Source: Sipunculus nudus (taxonomy: Eukaryota > Annelida > Sipuncula > Golfingiida > Sipunculidae). Taken from it: a DNA stretch of 64,000 nucleotides. The stretch lies in contig CM049314.1 of NCBI GenBank assembly GCA_026874595.1, positions 29,527,729 to 29,591,728 of the forward strand, written 5' to 3'. The translations under genes were made by a program, and so were the position numbers. Positions 1-12,400 of the stretch are shown piece by piece. Position 1 is the stretch's first letter. Every line of letters starts with the position of its first letter. The notes below the pieces were generated by a model, which ran no database searches, was not told the origin of the DNA, and saw nothing but the letters and a program-made list of their open reading frames with translations.

Positions 1-3000
1 ATCAGACTGAACATGCAAGTTGTATTAACAATAAAGCAAACACTCAAACATAACAATGAACAGGGTAATACCTCTTTCAGACTCGCATGTTCATCCTGCC
101 AATAGACAATAACATAAAAATAAAATTGAACATGTGGTTTGCAAAACCGTACTGGAGGAAAACTAGTTCACTCACTTGTCAATGCTTTCCTTTCAAAATA
201 CTCGCCACTCCAATTTTTGTATCCTCAAACTTTGACTGCTATACCTGTCACATGCTGGTTTGGGAACAAACTGAAGAAAATAACCGGTTCCAGCGCAAAT
301 TTGCATCCTATGATTTTATTGTTTATGTTTGTTTTGTGAGGGGAGTGCACAATAGAGGAGGGAAGTGAATAAATAAGTCCAAAGTCTTATTTCCAGTTCT
401 TTATTCAATTGTTAAACGTTTACTTTGAACGTTTACACCACGCGGATCATTTGTACCATGTTGTTGGAATATATTGCTGGCAATACGATTGTAACAAAAT
501 CTGTATTAAATCGCGGTATAATGTTTAAAAAATGTGGATGTAAGACTGCATTATCGACAACTTAATATTAGCAAACAAAATATATACATCTGTTTATTAC
601 ATTTTACATTGGCACCTTTTTATATAAGCCGGATGGTTATGCCCCACCCTCCTATACACCTGCCTTCACCCAACCCTCTAATCGATACAGTACCCTCAAC
701 TTGTTACTCAGCGTCCTCAGAAACCCATATCTATATACTAGGATCATCATTATCAGCCAATTCCTTCCTGAGATATGACCCTGAATAGGTTCGTTGGCCG
801 CCATCTTGGAAATTGCCCGAAAAAAAGGGGATGGGTAGCCCGAAAAATTCGGACCTAACATTTTATGTTTTTATAACTGCTAATGATGTTGGTGTCCAAT
901 CTGCAAAAAAATCAATTTCGGCAGAAAAATCCTACGGGACACTGTTTTTGAACATATCAACCTGCACTATCTGTTGTATTAAAACTAAATAGTGTTAATA
1001 CTCAGTTGAGAATCAAAATTCGAAGATTAAATAAGATACCGGCTGTAGTGACAGCTGGATCTATTTTTAAAAGTAAATAGAGATTAAAACATAACATTTT
1101 ATTCTGGACACTGAGTGAACATTTTGGTGTCAGGTGAAACTGAAACCAATATGGATGTTAGGTGCACAACAGCCAAACGAAAGGTATTATCATGAAAAGT
1201 ACAATCCCTTAGATGACTAAAGTAATGTTAGTTTTGATGTACTTTCAGAAATTGACTGTTATATATAATATTAAGGCATTTACTAAATGAAGAATAAACA
1301 TAATTGGTATTTTGAATAATAATGATTGAGGAAATATCTTAATACAAGTAAAGTAGCACATGAAAATTCTGATTCTTCGGTTATGTTGGCTGAAACATTA
1401 ATATGTATGATGTATGTAGAGTTGGACAATTTTAACATGGAATGAGCAATGTCCCGTCATTGCGATTTCTTATGTTAATCAAAAAACATATGTCGAATCA
1501 GATCTGTTGAAAGGAATCAAAATGGTAAGTACTGATGTTGTATGTATTAGATAATGAACTGTTGATGACTTTATTTATATTTTGGTTAATGTAAGAATAT
1601 GCTAACAACTCTGGTAATATTCACAGTTGCTCATATATTGAAAGGTATTACTGGTTATTTTAGGATTGTCGCATGCGGTCTGGTTGTAGAAAGAGCGTTC
1701 CTTTTTTTCCCGATGTGAAATCAGTCAATTGGACTGAAGTAATGATAGGTTGAGTTTACCTTCATTGTGTATTTGACAATTATATAGGTTATATATATTA
1801 TGAGTGGTACCATAGAACTCTAAGTTCCAAAATGTACAACAGTGTATAGTGTTTATGTTTAGCATGAATAATAACAACTGTACAGCCATGTAATACAGTA
1901 ATGATCTTAAAAATTATATTTGAATTAAGATGAATTAAAAAGGTTGCTTGCGACACTGTCAGCCCTAGGGTTTTATTTTAATATTTTGGTCTATGAAATA
2001 TTATATTAAAAAGCACATATATCAATATGTTTTCTTGAGGTGGTTTCTTCGACAATTAAGTAATAAAGGGTTGTATAAATGATCAGATTTTAAAATATAA
2101 AAAATCCCACTGGAATTTTGTATAATGGACATAGATTAGTGTTATAATTATTCAGAGTGCTTTATATATACAAATATATATATTGAAGTTAAAATACTCG
2201 TTATATTAGCTTTAAAGCTACTCCTCTTTGGACTTAGCAAGCGGATTTGCCAACGATTTTCTTTGGTTATAAAACTGACTTATCAGAGGTTGGTACCGAG
2301 TGACACACATGCTAGAATAGATATATATTAGTTAAAGTTCAGTTTGTTTACACGTTTACCTTGGAGGTAATCGAAAGTAGACTAATTGAGATCAGTTAGG
2401 ATTTATAAAAGGTAATACGATATAAGGAAACTCTTTGATATAATGAACTGGTATATAAGAGTTTTTAGTTTTTGAAACTCTGATGGGCTTTGTACATTTT
2501 TCTACCTGTGACTTAAAAACAACGAGGCGCAACCACAGAGGTGCAGTTTTTAAATTATTCATCAAATTAAAATATTAACATCGCCCCTGGGGCTTGATTA
2601 TTCTTGTATTTAAACAAATTACTATTCAATTAAGAAACGAGAGTTAGGCCAATGAAGTAGACATATTGTCATTATCAGTGATTAATTTAAAAAACCTGCT
2701 TAATTGGCATTAATTAATTAATACAAAAACGCTATATATACTTATTAGGTTTAGATGGGATCTCTAATAGAGGTAAGCAGGTAGTAGTTACCTCATTGAC
2801 ATCGTTCCTTTTTCTTATTTTCCTTGTTGATGGAGTAATTAATCATTTTCTAAAAAGGTTGTCCGTTTTGCTTTAACGAGTACATGTATATATGCAACTC
2901 CATATATTCGCATAATATATGTTTAACATTTTGTGAGCAGGAATACATGAACATGTGTAAGACATTTTAAAAATAAGCGACGAGTACTAAAAAATGTTTT

Positions 3001-3215
3001 TAGAAGCAGGGTCTCGTTGGCACCGAATATATGCAAAGACACTATGTTTAAGGTTTATGTACAACAGTTATGTGAAAATGTAGTATTGTATACAAATGCA
3101 AAAAAACACATGCACCGATTTATATGTTGCACGTATGCAGGTAAAACGTTAATATTTAGACATGAATGTGATATAAGCTACAGTCTACCAAAGAATATTT
3201 TGCACTATTTTCTAA
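1..3215. other. Gene-free AT-rich stretch
   Basis: I see no exon with splice sites, no recognisable protein and no RNA gene here. Open frames are short and look random. A segment near 790-960 (a cgccatcttgga-type motif followed by a purine-rich stretch) resembles dispersed repeat DNA, and 1664-1750 has a short open stretch that I cannot assign. The last few hundred bases may be 5' sequence of the LINE that follows. Confidence 0.5.
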
Positions 3216-3605
3216 ATGGCTGAAATAGTCCCTTTAAATGTGAGGGGATTGGGGATAGTATTAAGAGAAGGGAAACTTTTTGTTGGCTTCATTAAAAAAA
3301 GCTAAAGTATTTAAAAAAAAGAGACGCACATTGCCCCAAAAGATGAAAAGAATAGAGAGCCGAGTGGGGAGGTACTATATTATTTTCACACGGCACAAGC
3401 AATTGTAAAGGAGTATATATTTTGATAAAAAAATTATCTTAATTTTGTAATACAGAATATTATTAGAAGTGAGAAAAAGCAATTTTTATTATTAGATATT
3501 ATATAATTGAAGAATCAAGACTTACTTTAGCGAATATATACGAGCCTAACCATGATAGTCCAGACTTTTTCGAAACAATAACGGAATACGTTAAATCTTT
3601 TCCGA

Positions 3606-3992
3606 ATGATAACAGAATATTGGGATATATCTATTTTAAATAAAGAGGAGGATAAAAAAGGAGGTCATCCTACAATCCATCAAATAGCACATAATATAAT
3701 ATATATGTGGTTAGATAATTTAGATATTGTAGATATATGGCGTGATCAACATCCGCAACTTCAGCAGTTCACCTGGGAAAGACCATCGACTATATTCTTT
3801 AGAATAGATTTTATCTTAATATCAAAAGGGCTTGTTGAAAATGTGGAAAACAGTTGGATCCTTCCTGGTTTAAAAAAAGACCATTCCTCAATCGGAATTA
3901 GGCTCGATTTAAAATGTAGGAAAAGGAGACCAGGGTTTTGGAATCTTAATTGTAAGTATTTACAGATTCCAGAATACATAGAATTAATTTAA
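3606..3992 (+). pseudogene. LINE endonuclease C-terminal fragment
   Basis: This 128-residue open stretch reads DIWRDQHPQLQQFTWERP, then an RIDFILIS motif and SWILPGLKKDHSSIGIRLDL. That is the usual end of an EEP-fold LINE endonuclease (T/SW...R.DY.L.S... SDH). In the DH pair the SDH motif reads KDH. The N-terminal catalytic part lies upstream in other frames with stops, so the domain is not functional. It ends in the linker GFWNLNCKYLQ, typical of the connection to the reverse transcriptase. Confidence 0.85.
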
Positions 3993-4559
3993 AATGCCAT
4001 TATAGAAACAAAAGAATTTTACAGTAATGCTAATCCGGCCTTAATGTTGGATACGATTAGATTAAAGATAAGCATGGGAACAATTGCATATGCTTCTAGA
4101 CAAACTAAACAAAAACGAGAGCTTTTGCAGCATACAAAATCCAAATAAGCAAAGTTAGAAGAACAGTACGGGAAGAAACATGATGAGAATCTTTTAGAAG
4201 AAATAAATGCACTGGAACTTATAATTGATACCATAATGCAACGGAAGATGCTATGCTAAGGTGTAAAACTACTTGGAATTTAGAGGAGGAAAACCGTCAA
4301 AATATTTCTTAAATTTAGAAAAAAAAGGTTGCATAACAAAAAAATTAATACAAAGCTAAATATTGAAAAATGATCAGAGCAAAAAGATGTTCAGTATTTT
4401 ACTGACGAGAATGATATTTTGAAGGAAATATCATCATTTTATACTAAACTATATACTAGCAGCAACAGCCCCCTATAGAAATTTTTAATGAATTTTACCC
4501 AGATAATCCAAAAACCCTCTCAGAAAAGGAAAAAAAAAATAGCTGTGATAAATAATTAA

Positions 4560-5260
4560 CCAAAAGGGAACTTGAAGATTGTTTGAAAACATTCCAGAAT
4601 AGCAAATCGTCAGGTATTGATGGTTTGCCTGCAGAATTTTATAAAATATTCTGGGAAAATATCAAGAAAGACTTAATGGCTTCATATAGATATTCTTTTT
4701 CAGAAGGCAGCCTTAGTATATCACAAAGACAAGGCGTTATAACATTAATTCCAAAAAAAAAAAGTCTTAGGATCCTCAATTTATAAAAAAAAATTGAGAC
4801 CAATATTGCTTTTGAAATTGATTATAAACTAATAACAAAATGTCTAGCTCTTAGATTACAAAAGGTACTTCAAAACAATTTTCATTCCGACCAGACTGGA
4901 TTTTTGCGCAAAAACGGTTTATTAAAGAAACTACCACGAGGATCTTAAGTTTATTAGAATGGCCTTTTATACATAACGCTCTTGATAATTACAACTTCGG
5001 CAAAATTATTAGTCAATGGGTAAACGTATTTTATAAGGATATAACATCATGTAAATTAAATAATGGCTGGTCCAAGAACTTTTTTAATATTAACAGGGGA
5101 GTCCGACAGGGATGCCCCTGTCACCGTATTTATTTTACATTGTGCAGAAATATTGGCTACAAGAATTAGAAATAATAGAAAAATAAAAGATATAGATATA
5201 AATAACGAAACACAAAAAATATCACAATATGCAGACTAAACGTCATTGTTTAAAGAAAGT
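4560..5260 (+). pseudogene. LINE reverse transcriptase fragments
   Basis: Fingers and palm pieces of a non-LTR reverse transcriptase. The segment at 4583-4786 has SSGIDGLPAEFYKIFW and GVITLIPKK. After frame breaks, NINRGVRQGCP is followed by an alternative-frame stretch resembling PYLFILCAEILATRI. The active-site box reads Y-A-D-stop-T-S-L at 5228-5248, so the second catalytic Asp is replaced by TAA. Together with several frameshifts this rules out activity. Confidence 0.85.
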
Positions 5261-6162
5261 AGTCCCGAGGTTATTAAAGAAACCATTGATCAGTTCAGCC
5301 AATTCCACTTTATAAGTGGTCAAAAAAAATAATTTGGAAAAGACTATAATCATGCCCATGGGAAACTATGAACATGGAAAAAATGAAATAATTAAGATGG
5401 GCCTGCAATAGACTACCGGACCAGTGATGTTACTGGGTATTCATATTAATAATAGATTACTACATTTAAATGAAATCAACTTCAAACCATTAATAACAAA
5501 AATAAAAAAAAAAACCATAATAAATATTTTGGACAAACGACAATTAACGCCAATAGGAAAATAAGTTATAAAATGTGAAATGAAATCACAACTACAGTAC
5601 TATATATCTCTTTTACCTAATATACTTTCTTACGACTTAAAGGAAAGAATAGAGGTATTACTCAGTAATTTCATATGGAAAAGCAAAATAGATAAAATAA
5701 AATGAAGCACTTTAATAGCACCAAAATAGCACCAAAAGACTATGGAGAATTGAATATGGTGGATACCTGGTCAAAAGTTAGAGCCACAGAGATTACTTGG
5801 ATAAAGAGATTGTTAACAGGAAGCATAGATGTAGGATGGAGACTTTAAATAGAATCAAGTTTAAAGCACATGAATGATTATATTTTTTTGCAAAATGAAA
5901 TATGTAGATATGTATAATATTTCTTTTCTAAGAAAATTAAATACCTTTTGGTTTGAAATCCTGCAAGAATGGTGCAAGTTAAACAATGATACGCCAGAAA
6001 CAATCGGGGATTATTCAAAACAGTCACTGTGGTGTAATACACATATAAAAATAAATGGTAAACTTGCATTTTATAAAACTTGGTATGAAGCAGGAATTAG
6101 ATATATTCATGTTTTAATCACGAAAAAAAAATAACAAGTACACATTGTTCAGTAAACTTGAA

Positions 6163-6210
<48 letters not shown>

Positions 6211-6221
6211 TATATATATAT
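6163..6221. repeat. (TA)n microsatellite in LINE
   Basis: About 58 bases of nearly pure TA lie inside the LINE remnant, interrupted once by AA. Confidence 0.95.
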
Positions 6222-6306
6222 GTGTGAAATACATATAGACAAAATGAGATATAATAGTATAATACATGCAATACCCAATAAAAGGAGAAAAGAAATAAAT
6301 AATAAG

Positions 6307-6307
6307 C

Positions 6308-6363
<56 letters not shown>
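6307..6363. repeat. (TA)n microsatellite in LINE
   Basis: A second TA array lies 90 bases further on. The short spacer between the two is itself AT-rich and carries no LINE coding sequence that I can recognise. Confidence 0.95.
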
Positions 6364-6369
<6 letters not shown>

Positions 6370-7313
6370 TAGATTAATTCAACATGCAAACCCTACAAAT
6401 CTTTTTTATAATGAACTAGTTGCGTGGTTTTAATGTGGCAAAGAGTTTTAGGAGAGTACACAAGAAATGAAATACATGAAGCTCTTTAGAATATTGATAA
6501 CATAACAATTTCTACAAAACTAAATCTTTTTTCAATATAAAATTGTGCATCGTATTCTTGCATTAAATCAATTCTCGACTAAAGCTGGTATCACAGAGAG
6601 TGAATTGTGTACCTTTTGCAACAGTAAGAAAGAAACAATCACAAATATTTTTTTTATGAATGGGATCATACCAAAGAACTTTGGACAAAAATATATGATA
6701 GGCTTACAGCCTTTGGTATTCCAAATAATTTCCCAATTAAAATAATAATTCTGAATGTAAGCTCAAATAAATTACTGGACAAAATTATACTCTTTGTAAA
6801 TTATTATATATATGTGAATAAGTGTAAAAGAGAGCTTTTGTCATTTAATAGTGCGAGAAATTTTATAAAAATATTACCTTGACATTGAAAAAAGGGTGGC
6901 ACTTTCCAGAGGAAAACTTGAATATCATGGAAATTTCTGGAAACCAATTACCAACTTAAACAATGCTTAATATCGACTGGGGGAGGTAAAGTGTTTATTA
7001 GATTCATTAAAATATATCTATCAATTAAATAAATAGACTAAATATGCTACATAAATCAATTCTAGTTATTATAATAGGAACAGACTGAAAAAGAAATAAA
7101 ACAGATAAACTTATAAAAAAAATGCGAATGAGATATACCTGCTTTGTCTTGTTTTGTTTTGGTGTATGTAAGTTCCTTTGGTCCTAGTGTATGTCAACTG
7201 GATGATTTTTGTTGTTGTATGTATATGGATCGTGTATTGTTATATATTGTTGAAAATGTGAACTGGAATTCGTTGTACATGTACTTAATTTGATTAATAA
7301 AGTGTTAAAAAAA

Positions 7314-8116
7314 CTTTGCCTGTAGTGGGGAAGCGCAAAAGTGTTATATTATTAATGTTAACATATATACTTTTATGCTGACCGTGAGTAACAGGTTGAT
7401 AATAGCATTATGAATTATATAACATCTTTTACATTAGCAGCTTAGAATAAAGAAACAAATATATACTCGTTCGATACTGGATGGAGCTTTCCTAAATTAG
7501 AAGAACTGTGCGAGCATATTAAACAATAAAGGATATTCTCTCTGTAGTTTATAGTATGGTGAGATCACGAAAATAGAACACTCGCGAAACACTAAAAAAG
7601 TGGAAATCGCGAAACTTTAACCTCGTGAATAGTCATTCACAGTTTCTTCAATGAATATGATAAATCACAGTGGCTGGACAACATATCCCCAATGTGGTAC
7701 CTTTGAATACGATTCTTGCTATTTATGGTACTACCGCTTTTGCTTCTCAGAGCCTTCTAGTATTCAAACTTTGAACAATTTAGAAGTTTAAGATATCTAT
7801 TTTTTCGATAAAACATTAGCTTTAATCATATTTCAGCTGAATGAAGTGAAACTTTATATTTTCTCGTCGGCAATCCACTCAAATGTGTGAGGGTATACAA
7901 AGGAGTTATCCAGATGTAATGCCTTACTAAAACGTTTTGTGATTCACTTAATGCACACAAGATGACGATGATATGCAATAGCAGTTTACCGTAATTAAAC
8001 ATGAAGACGTGCTGAGGAATTCCATTCATGAGGTACCCCAAAACATGATATAAAAAACTAAGTTCGCATAGCTCAAATGATATCTGTTTCCTTTTTCAGG
8101 TAGCACACTTCAAATC
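7314..8116. other. Intergenic DNA between LINE and MITE
   Basis: No gene is seen. A CGCGAAA-rich short repeat lies at about 7580-7630. From about 7660 the sequence begins to resemble 34190-34330 (shared TGGCTGGACAACATAT and a TTTCCTTTTTCAGG-type stretch). This marks the 3' end of the segmental duplication on the copy A side. Confidence 0.5.
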
Positions 8117-8120
8117 TTAA

Positions 8121-8580
8121 AAGCAGCCCATTCAACTACCTTTTGAAAAAGAATTTATGTGATTTCTGGCTTCCTCTGTGTATATATTAATCATCTTAGG
8201 GTAAAGTTGGTTGTGAAAGGTGCTTATAACGACTTCATTACGGATGTATGAACTTGTTTATCAGCAACATGTTTGTAAACACAGCAATGTTGACAAACGG
8301 GAAAAACATGTGATCTTCGGCGATAGGTGGCTTATATGCGGAGGTAGAAAGGTCACTTGTTGCAAAACGCCATTTGCAAAGCTCTGGCTTATTTGACTTG
8401 CTGCTACATGCCTTTGTTGCACTTATTTGATTATCTTGGCGTGCTCCCACATATTATGAACATGTTGAATTAAATAAAACAAGCAGACTGTGTGATATCA
8501 ACGTTTTCTGACCTATTTTTATAAAAGCTTCACGGGATCACCATACGTTTATAAATATCAGGTTTGGGTGATTGGGCCCC
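8121..8580 (-). mobile_element. MITE family 1, copy in A flank
   Basis: A 460-bp non-autonomous element. Its reverse complement matches 45001-45460 over nearly its full length, including AGAGCTTTGCAAATGGCGTTTTGCA and AGAAATCACATAAATTCTTTTTC. The ends are imperfect inverted repeats related to GGTGCCCAATCACCTA. It is flanked by TTAA on the left and TATAA on the right. The matching place in duplicated segment B (around 34340) lacks it and keeps an undisturbed TTTAATA, which is an empty site. Confidence 0.8.
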
Positions 8581-9190
8581 TATAATTGCCGGCTCAACTC
8601 TAAGAATTCCTCGAATATATATTTAAACTGAATTACCTATTTTTCTACAATATCCCGGTATGATCAAATTACTTACGACTATTCAGGAGAAATTTCTTGT
8701 AACACTCGACTTTAATGGCGTCATTCCTTGTTCATGTGCTACATTGCTTGATTGACCTTCGGATTGGTCACATGGCGGTAAAAGCGATTTGCAGACGAAT
8801 CAAACTTTATGGGTCATGCTTTTGCTTAAATACGCACTGGCCGGCTGGCTGAACTTGATGAAAATAACTGACCTTTGCTCAACGGGGCGAGGTGATCAAA
8901 ACCTCTCAATCAACATAAGCTACTCTTGCCCTAAGAACATAGACATAACATCTATACACAGTTTAATAAAACAATTACCTTACTGTTACTGACGTAAAAG
9001 TTACATTAATGTGTCGCTGCTACGTGTAATATATAATTATTATATACCAACATAGATAAATCTGCTGCCATTTCAATCATGCACCTACCAACTATTTACC
9101 AGGTCACCATATATGATTAAGGATACATATCACAAATACTTTTTTTTATAATTTATACAACATTCAATTAATTTTATGTAGTATTTCCTT

Positions 9191-9373
9191 TCAACTCCAG
9201 TTTGTATTTGGCTGGTTTATCTGCTGGAGAACATATTTTAACTTTTTCAGTGCTTTCTCGATCAGCTCATCTGTTAAATCATGATACACGGCCAGGCGGA
9301 CCCTCTCGTACGGCAGCACTGTTCCTTGAATCTTCACTTTGCAGCCAATATCCATCACCTCTGAGTCTGTCAC
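9191..9373 (-). CDS. tha1: Threonine aldolase A, exon 9 and stop
   Basis: Codes for the C-terminal small-domain end, VTDSEVMDIGCKVKIQG through the final NTNWS, stop TGA at 9191-9193. The acceptor ACTAG lies about 15 bases from a (TA)n array. No AATAAA is evident; CATAAA at about 9172 is a weak candidate for the poly(A) signal. Confidence 0.93.
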   Translation of the reverse strand: MTDSEVMDIGCKVKIQGTVLPYERVRLAVYHDLTDELIEKALKKLKYVLQQINQPNTNWS

Positions 9374-9386
9374 CTAGTATAAAACA

Positions 9387-9427
<41 letters not shown>

Positions 9428-12400
9428 TGTATATTAGTATATATCGTCATCTGATCTAATCACTTCAAATTTGACTATTATTTAAATTATAAATCAGGTC
9501 ACTCATGTGTATTACAAGATGCAAATGTAAACAATTGTTAAATTTTATTACGGATGTTTTTAAATAAATAACCAAATTATCTTTACGCCTTTGTCACTGT
9601 TTTATTTGAGGGCCTTTTATCATTTGCTACTTTATCCTCTGCCGTAAATTAGATGCAAGTCCGCCAAACACTCTTAAACACATCTTTCCGATCGAATCCC
9701 CGTCTCAGCCAAGGGTTATTCACTCGTAAATCTACACTTTTTTTTCAGAGTAGCCTGCATTTTTGGGGGTGAAGTATACCCTCATCAACCCTTTTCGCTT
9801 TAGTTAGATCTTAACATGCAGCAGTCCGTCTGTTTTTTTATGTTTTTATGTCTATTGTTTATGTCTGTGTCCGGGCATGATAGGAAATTTATTTATTAAC
9901 GTATATCATATAAGTAATGCATGTATGTTGTATCCAGTCATGTTTTGTACTGTTTTATAGTGTTTCACGGTGAATTTTGGTATATTTTAGTCAGGCGTAT
10001 TATAATAATGAATATTTTCTTGTTTTTAATATATTTGTGCGGACACAATGTAATTTCCCAGCTTGGGATTAATGAAGTATATCTTATCTTATTTAATCAT
10101 TATCATATATGACTCCATACCTGTGCCAGTCGGTCTATGAACATTTTGGCAGTGATCATTCCATTGACAGTACAGACTAATAGGTTAGTGAGGATTCCTT
10201 CATCTTGGAGGGTAATCTGCATATTCCCATATTTCTGAAAAACTGAAAATGAAATAAACAAAAAAAAATATAAGAAATATAACTGTAAAAATATCATGAT
10301 CTAATTAATTACCATTATGTTCCAGATTAAGTGTTTTTCCATAATTAGTAAGAAAATATTTCAGTGTGATTTTCCACCTGTATAATAATTTCCCTTTTTC
10401 ATTGTTGAAAGTGAAGATAAAATTGCACTCCTCATCCTTTATCTATACAAAAATTAACGGGTTGATAATGAAGTGTCTCAGGATCTCATGTTTGAATTTA
10501 TCACAAAGAGAAAAGGAATGTGTCTTCACCTGGTGTCTTCCTAAGGGTTGCCTATATCATTCATTACATGGATTATGAGCTAAACTGGTATATTTAGAGT
10601 AAAGTTATAATGAGAGTTACATATGTAATAACTATTTGTAATGTTTTACAATTTAACTGTAACTGTTTTAACTGTAAAACAATAGTCATTTTAGAACACA
10701 CACTCAGGATTCAACATCTGATGCATCTGATTGGCTATTCAACTGAGAACAAATGTCGATCTATGATTGGCTACTTGTATGATTGCCATATCTCTCCACC
10801 TCGACAAAGAACATCTATTGCTCTGTGATTGGCTACTTGTATGATTGACATATCTCTCCACCTCGACTTAGAACATCTATCGCTCTTTGATTGGCTACTT
10901 GTATGACTGACATATCTCTTCACCTCGACAAAGAACATCTATTGCTCTGTGATTGGCTACTTGTATGATTGACATATGTCTCCACCTCGACTAAGAACAT
11001 CTATCGCTCTGTGATTGGTTACTTGTATGATTGACATATCTCTCCACCTCGACAAAGAACGTCTATCGCTCTGTGATTGGCTGCTTGTATGATTGACATA
11101 TCTCTCCACCTCGACTAAGAATGTCTATCGCTCTGTGATTGGCTCCATGTATGATTGACATATCTATCCACCTCAGCTAAGAACAATTGATTGGCTACTT
11201 GTATTATTAACAAATCTATCCACTTCGGCTTAAAACCTTTACCGTTATGTGATTTGCTTCATGTATGATTGACATTTTTACCAACCTGGACTGACCTCGA
11301 GCGAACTTCTGAGCCTTTTGATGATCTTGCCTAATGCGTTCCTCCGCGTCATGAAGCGCCACCTGTGCCGGCGCAGCCAGGACTCCAGCTTGCGACATAA
11401 CGCCTCCTAACAGGTACTGGAGGCGATGTGCCCTGGTACATGAAGTAAACAAGAATTATCAGCCTTGAAATATATACGTGAGTAAAAGATACGTGACAGC
11501 TATAAAAGATTGCAATGTCATAAACCCCGATGCCCCAAACTGTGGTATTGTTCGGTACACCGCGGGAAAAGGTAAAGGTACATTGCGAATATCAGGGGAA
11601 AATATGTAAACTATGATTCATAAGTTCATTTTATTTTCTAATTTTCATTATTTGAGATCTACTACAAATACGGCAGGGCAAACGAAAAAAAATTGTTATC
11701 GATAGTTTTGCACCCGGGGCACTTTTAGAAATTATAACTTCAAATATTTGACCCCACTATTGACATAAAAATAAATTGAGCCCTGAGAACCTCCCTATAC
11801 AAGGGTAAGGTCTGTATTATTTTTCTTCAAAACAAATCGCTTGTAAATCATGACGCTCAATGATGACGACAACCAGTGGCACCGGGAGTAATTAAAAATA
11901 AAACTGTAAACTGTAAGCTGTAAACCCACGATTAAGTAAACATAATACAGGCTGTGACGCCACGGGTAATGGAATATAATACGTTCTGTGACGCCAGGAG
12001 TAATTGAATATAATACAACCTAAGACACCACGTGTAATGAATATAATACAACCTGTGACCACTCGGGTAATTGAATATAATACAACCTGTGACGCCACGA
12101 GTATTTGAATATAATACAACCTGTGAGGCCACGAGTTAATGAATATAATACAACCTGAGACACCACGAGTAATGACTATAATACGACCTAAGACACCACG
12201 AGTTATCGAATATAATACAACCTAAGACACCACGAGTAATGAATATAATACAACCTAAGACACCACGAGTAATGAATATAATACAACCTAAGACACCACG
12301 AGTAATAAATATAATGCAACCTAAGACACCACGAGTAATTCAATATAATACAACCTCTGACGTACGCCTCGAGTTATTGAAAATTATACAAACCATGGCA

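Larger units (their letters stand above)
3216..7313 (+). mobile_element. Decayed L1/Tx1-type LINE
   Basis: A non-LTR retrotransposon remnant, read on the plus strand in pieces broken by stops and frameshifts. In order: a start of the apurinic-like endonuclease (LNVRGLG near 3231), an endonuclease middle (GGTI.FSHGTSNCKG near 3370), the endonuclease C-terminus (3606-3992), reverse transcriptase segments with SSGIDGLPAEFYK (about 4606), RGVRQGCP (about 5097) and YAD-stop-TSL (about 5228), then thumb/C-terminal pieces (APKDYGELNMVD near 5731, a Cys-containing tail near 6590). It ends near an AATAAAG-like 3' tail at about 7300. Two (TA)n arrays interrupt it. It lies just beyond the 3' side of duplicated segment A. 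It is clearly inactive. Confidence 0.88.

Noticed and set aside
11930-12375. Regular short repeats that might suggest a CRISPR array
   Set aside because: Units abut directly with no unique spacers, sit in an intron of a eukaryotic gene, and vary in sequence. It is a minisatellite.
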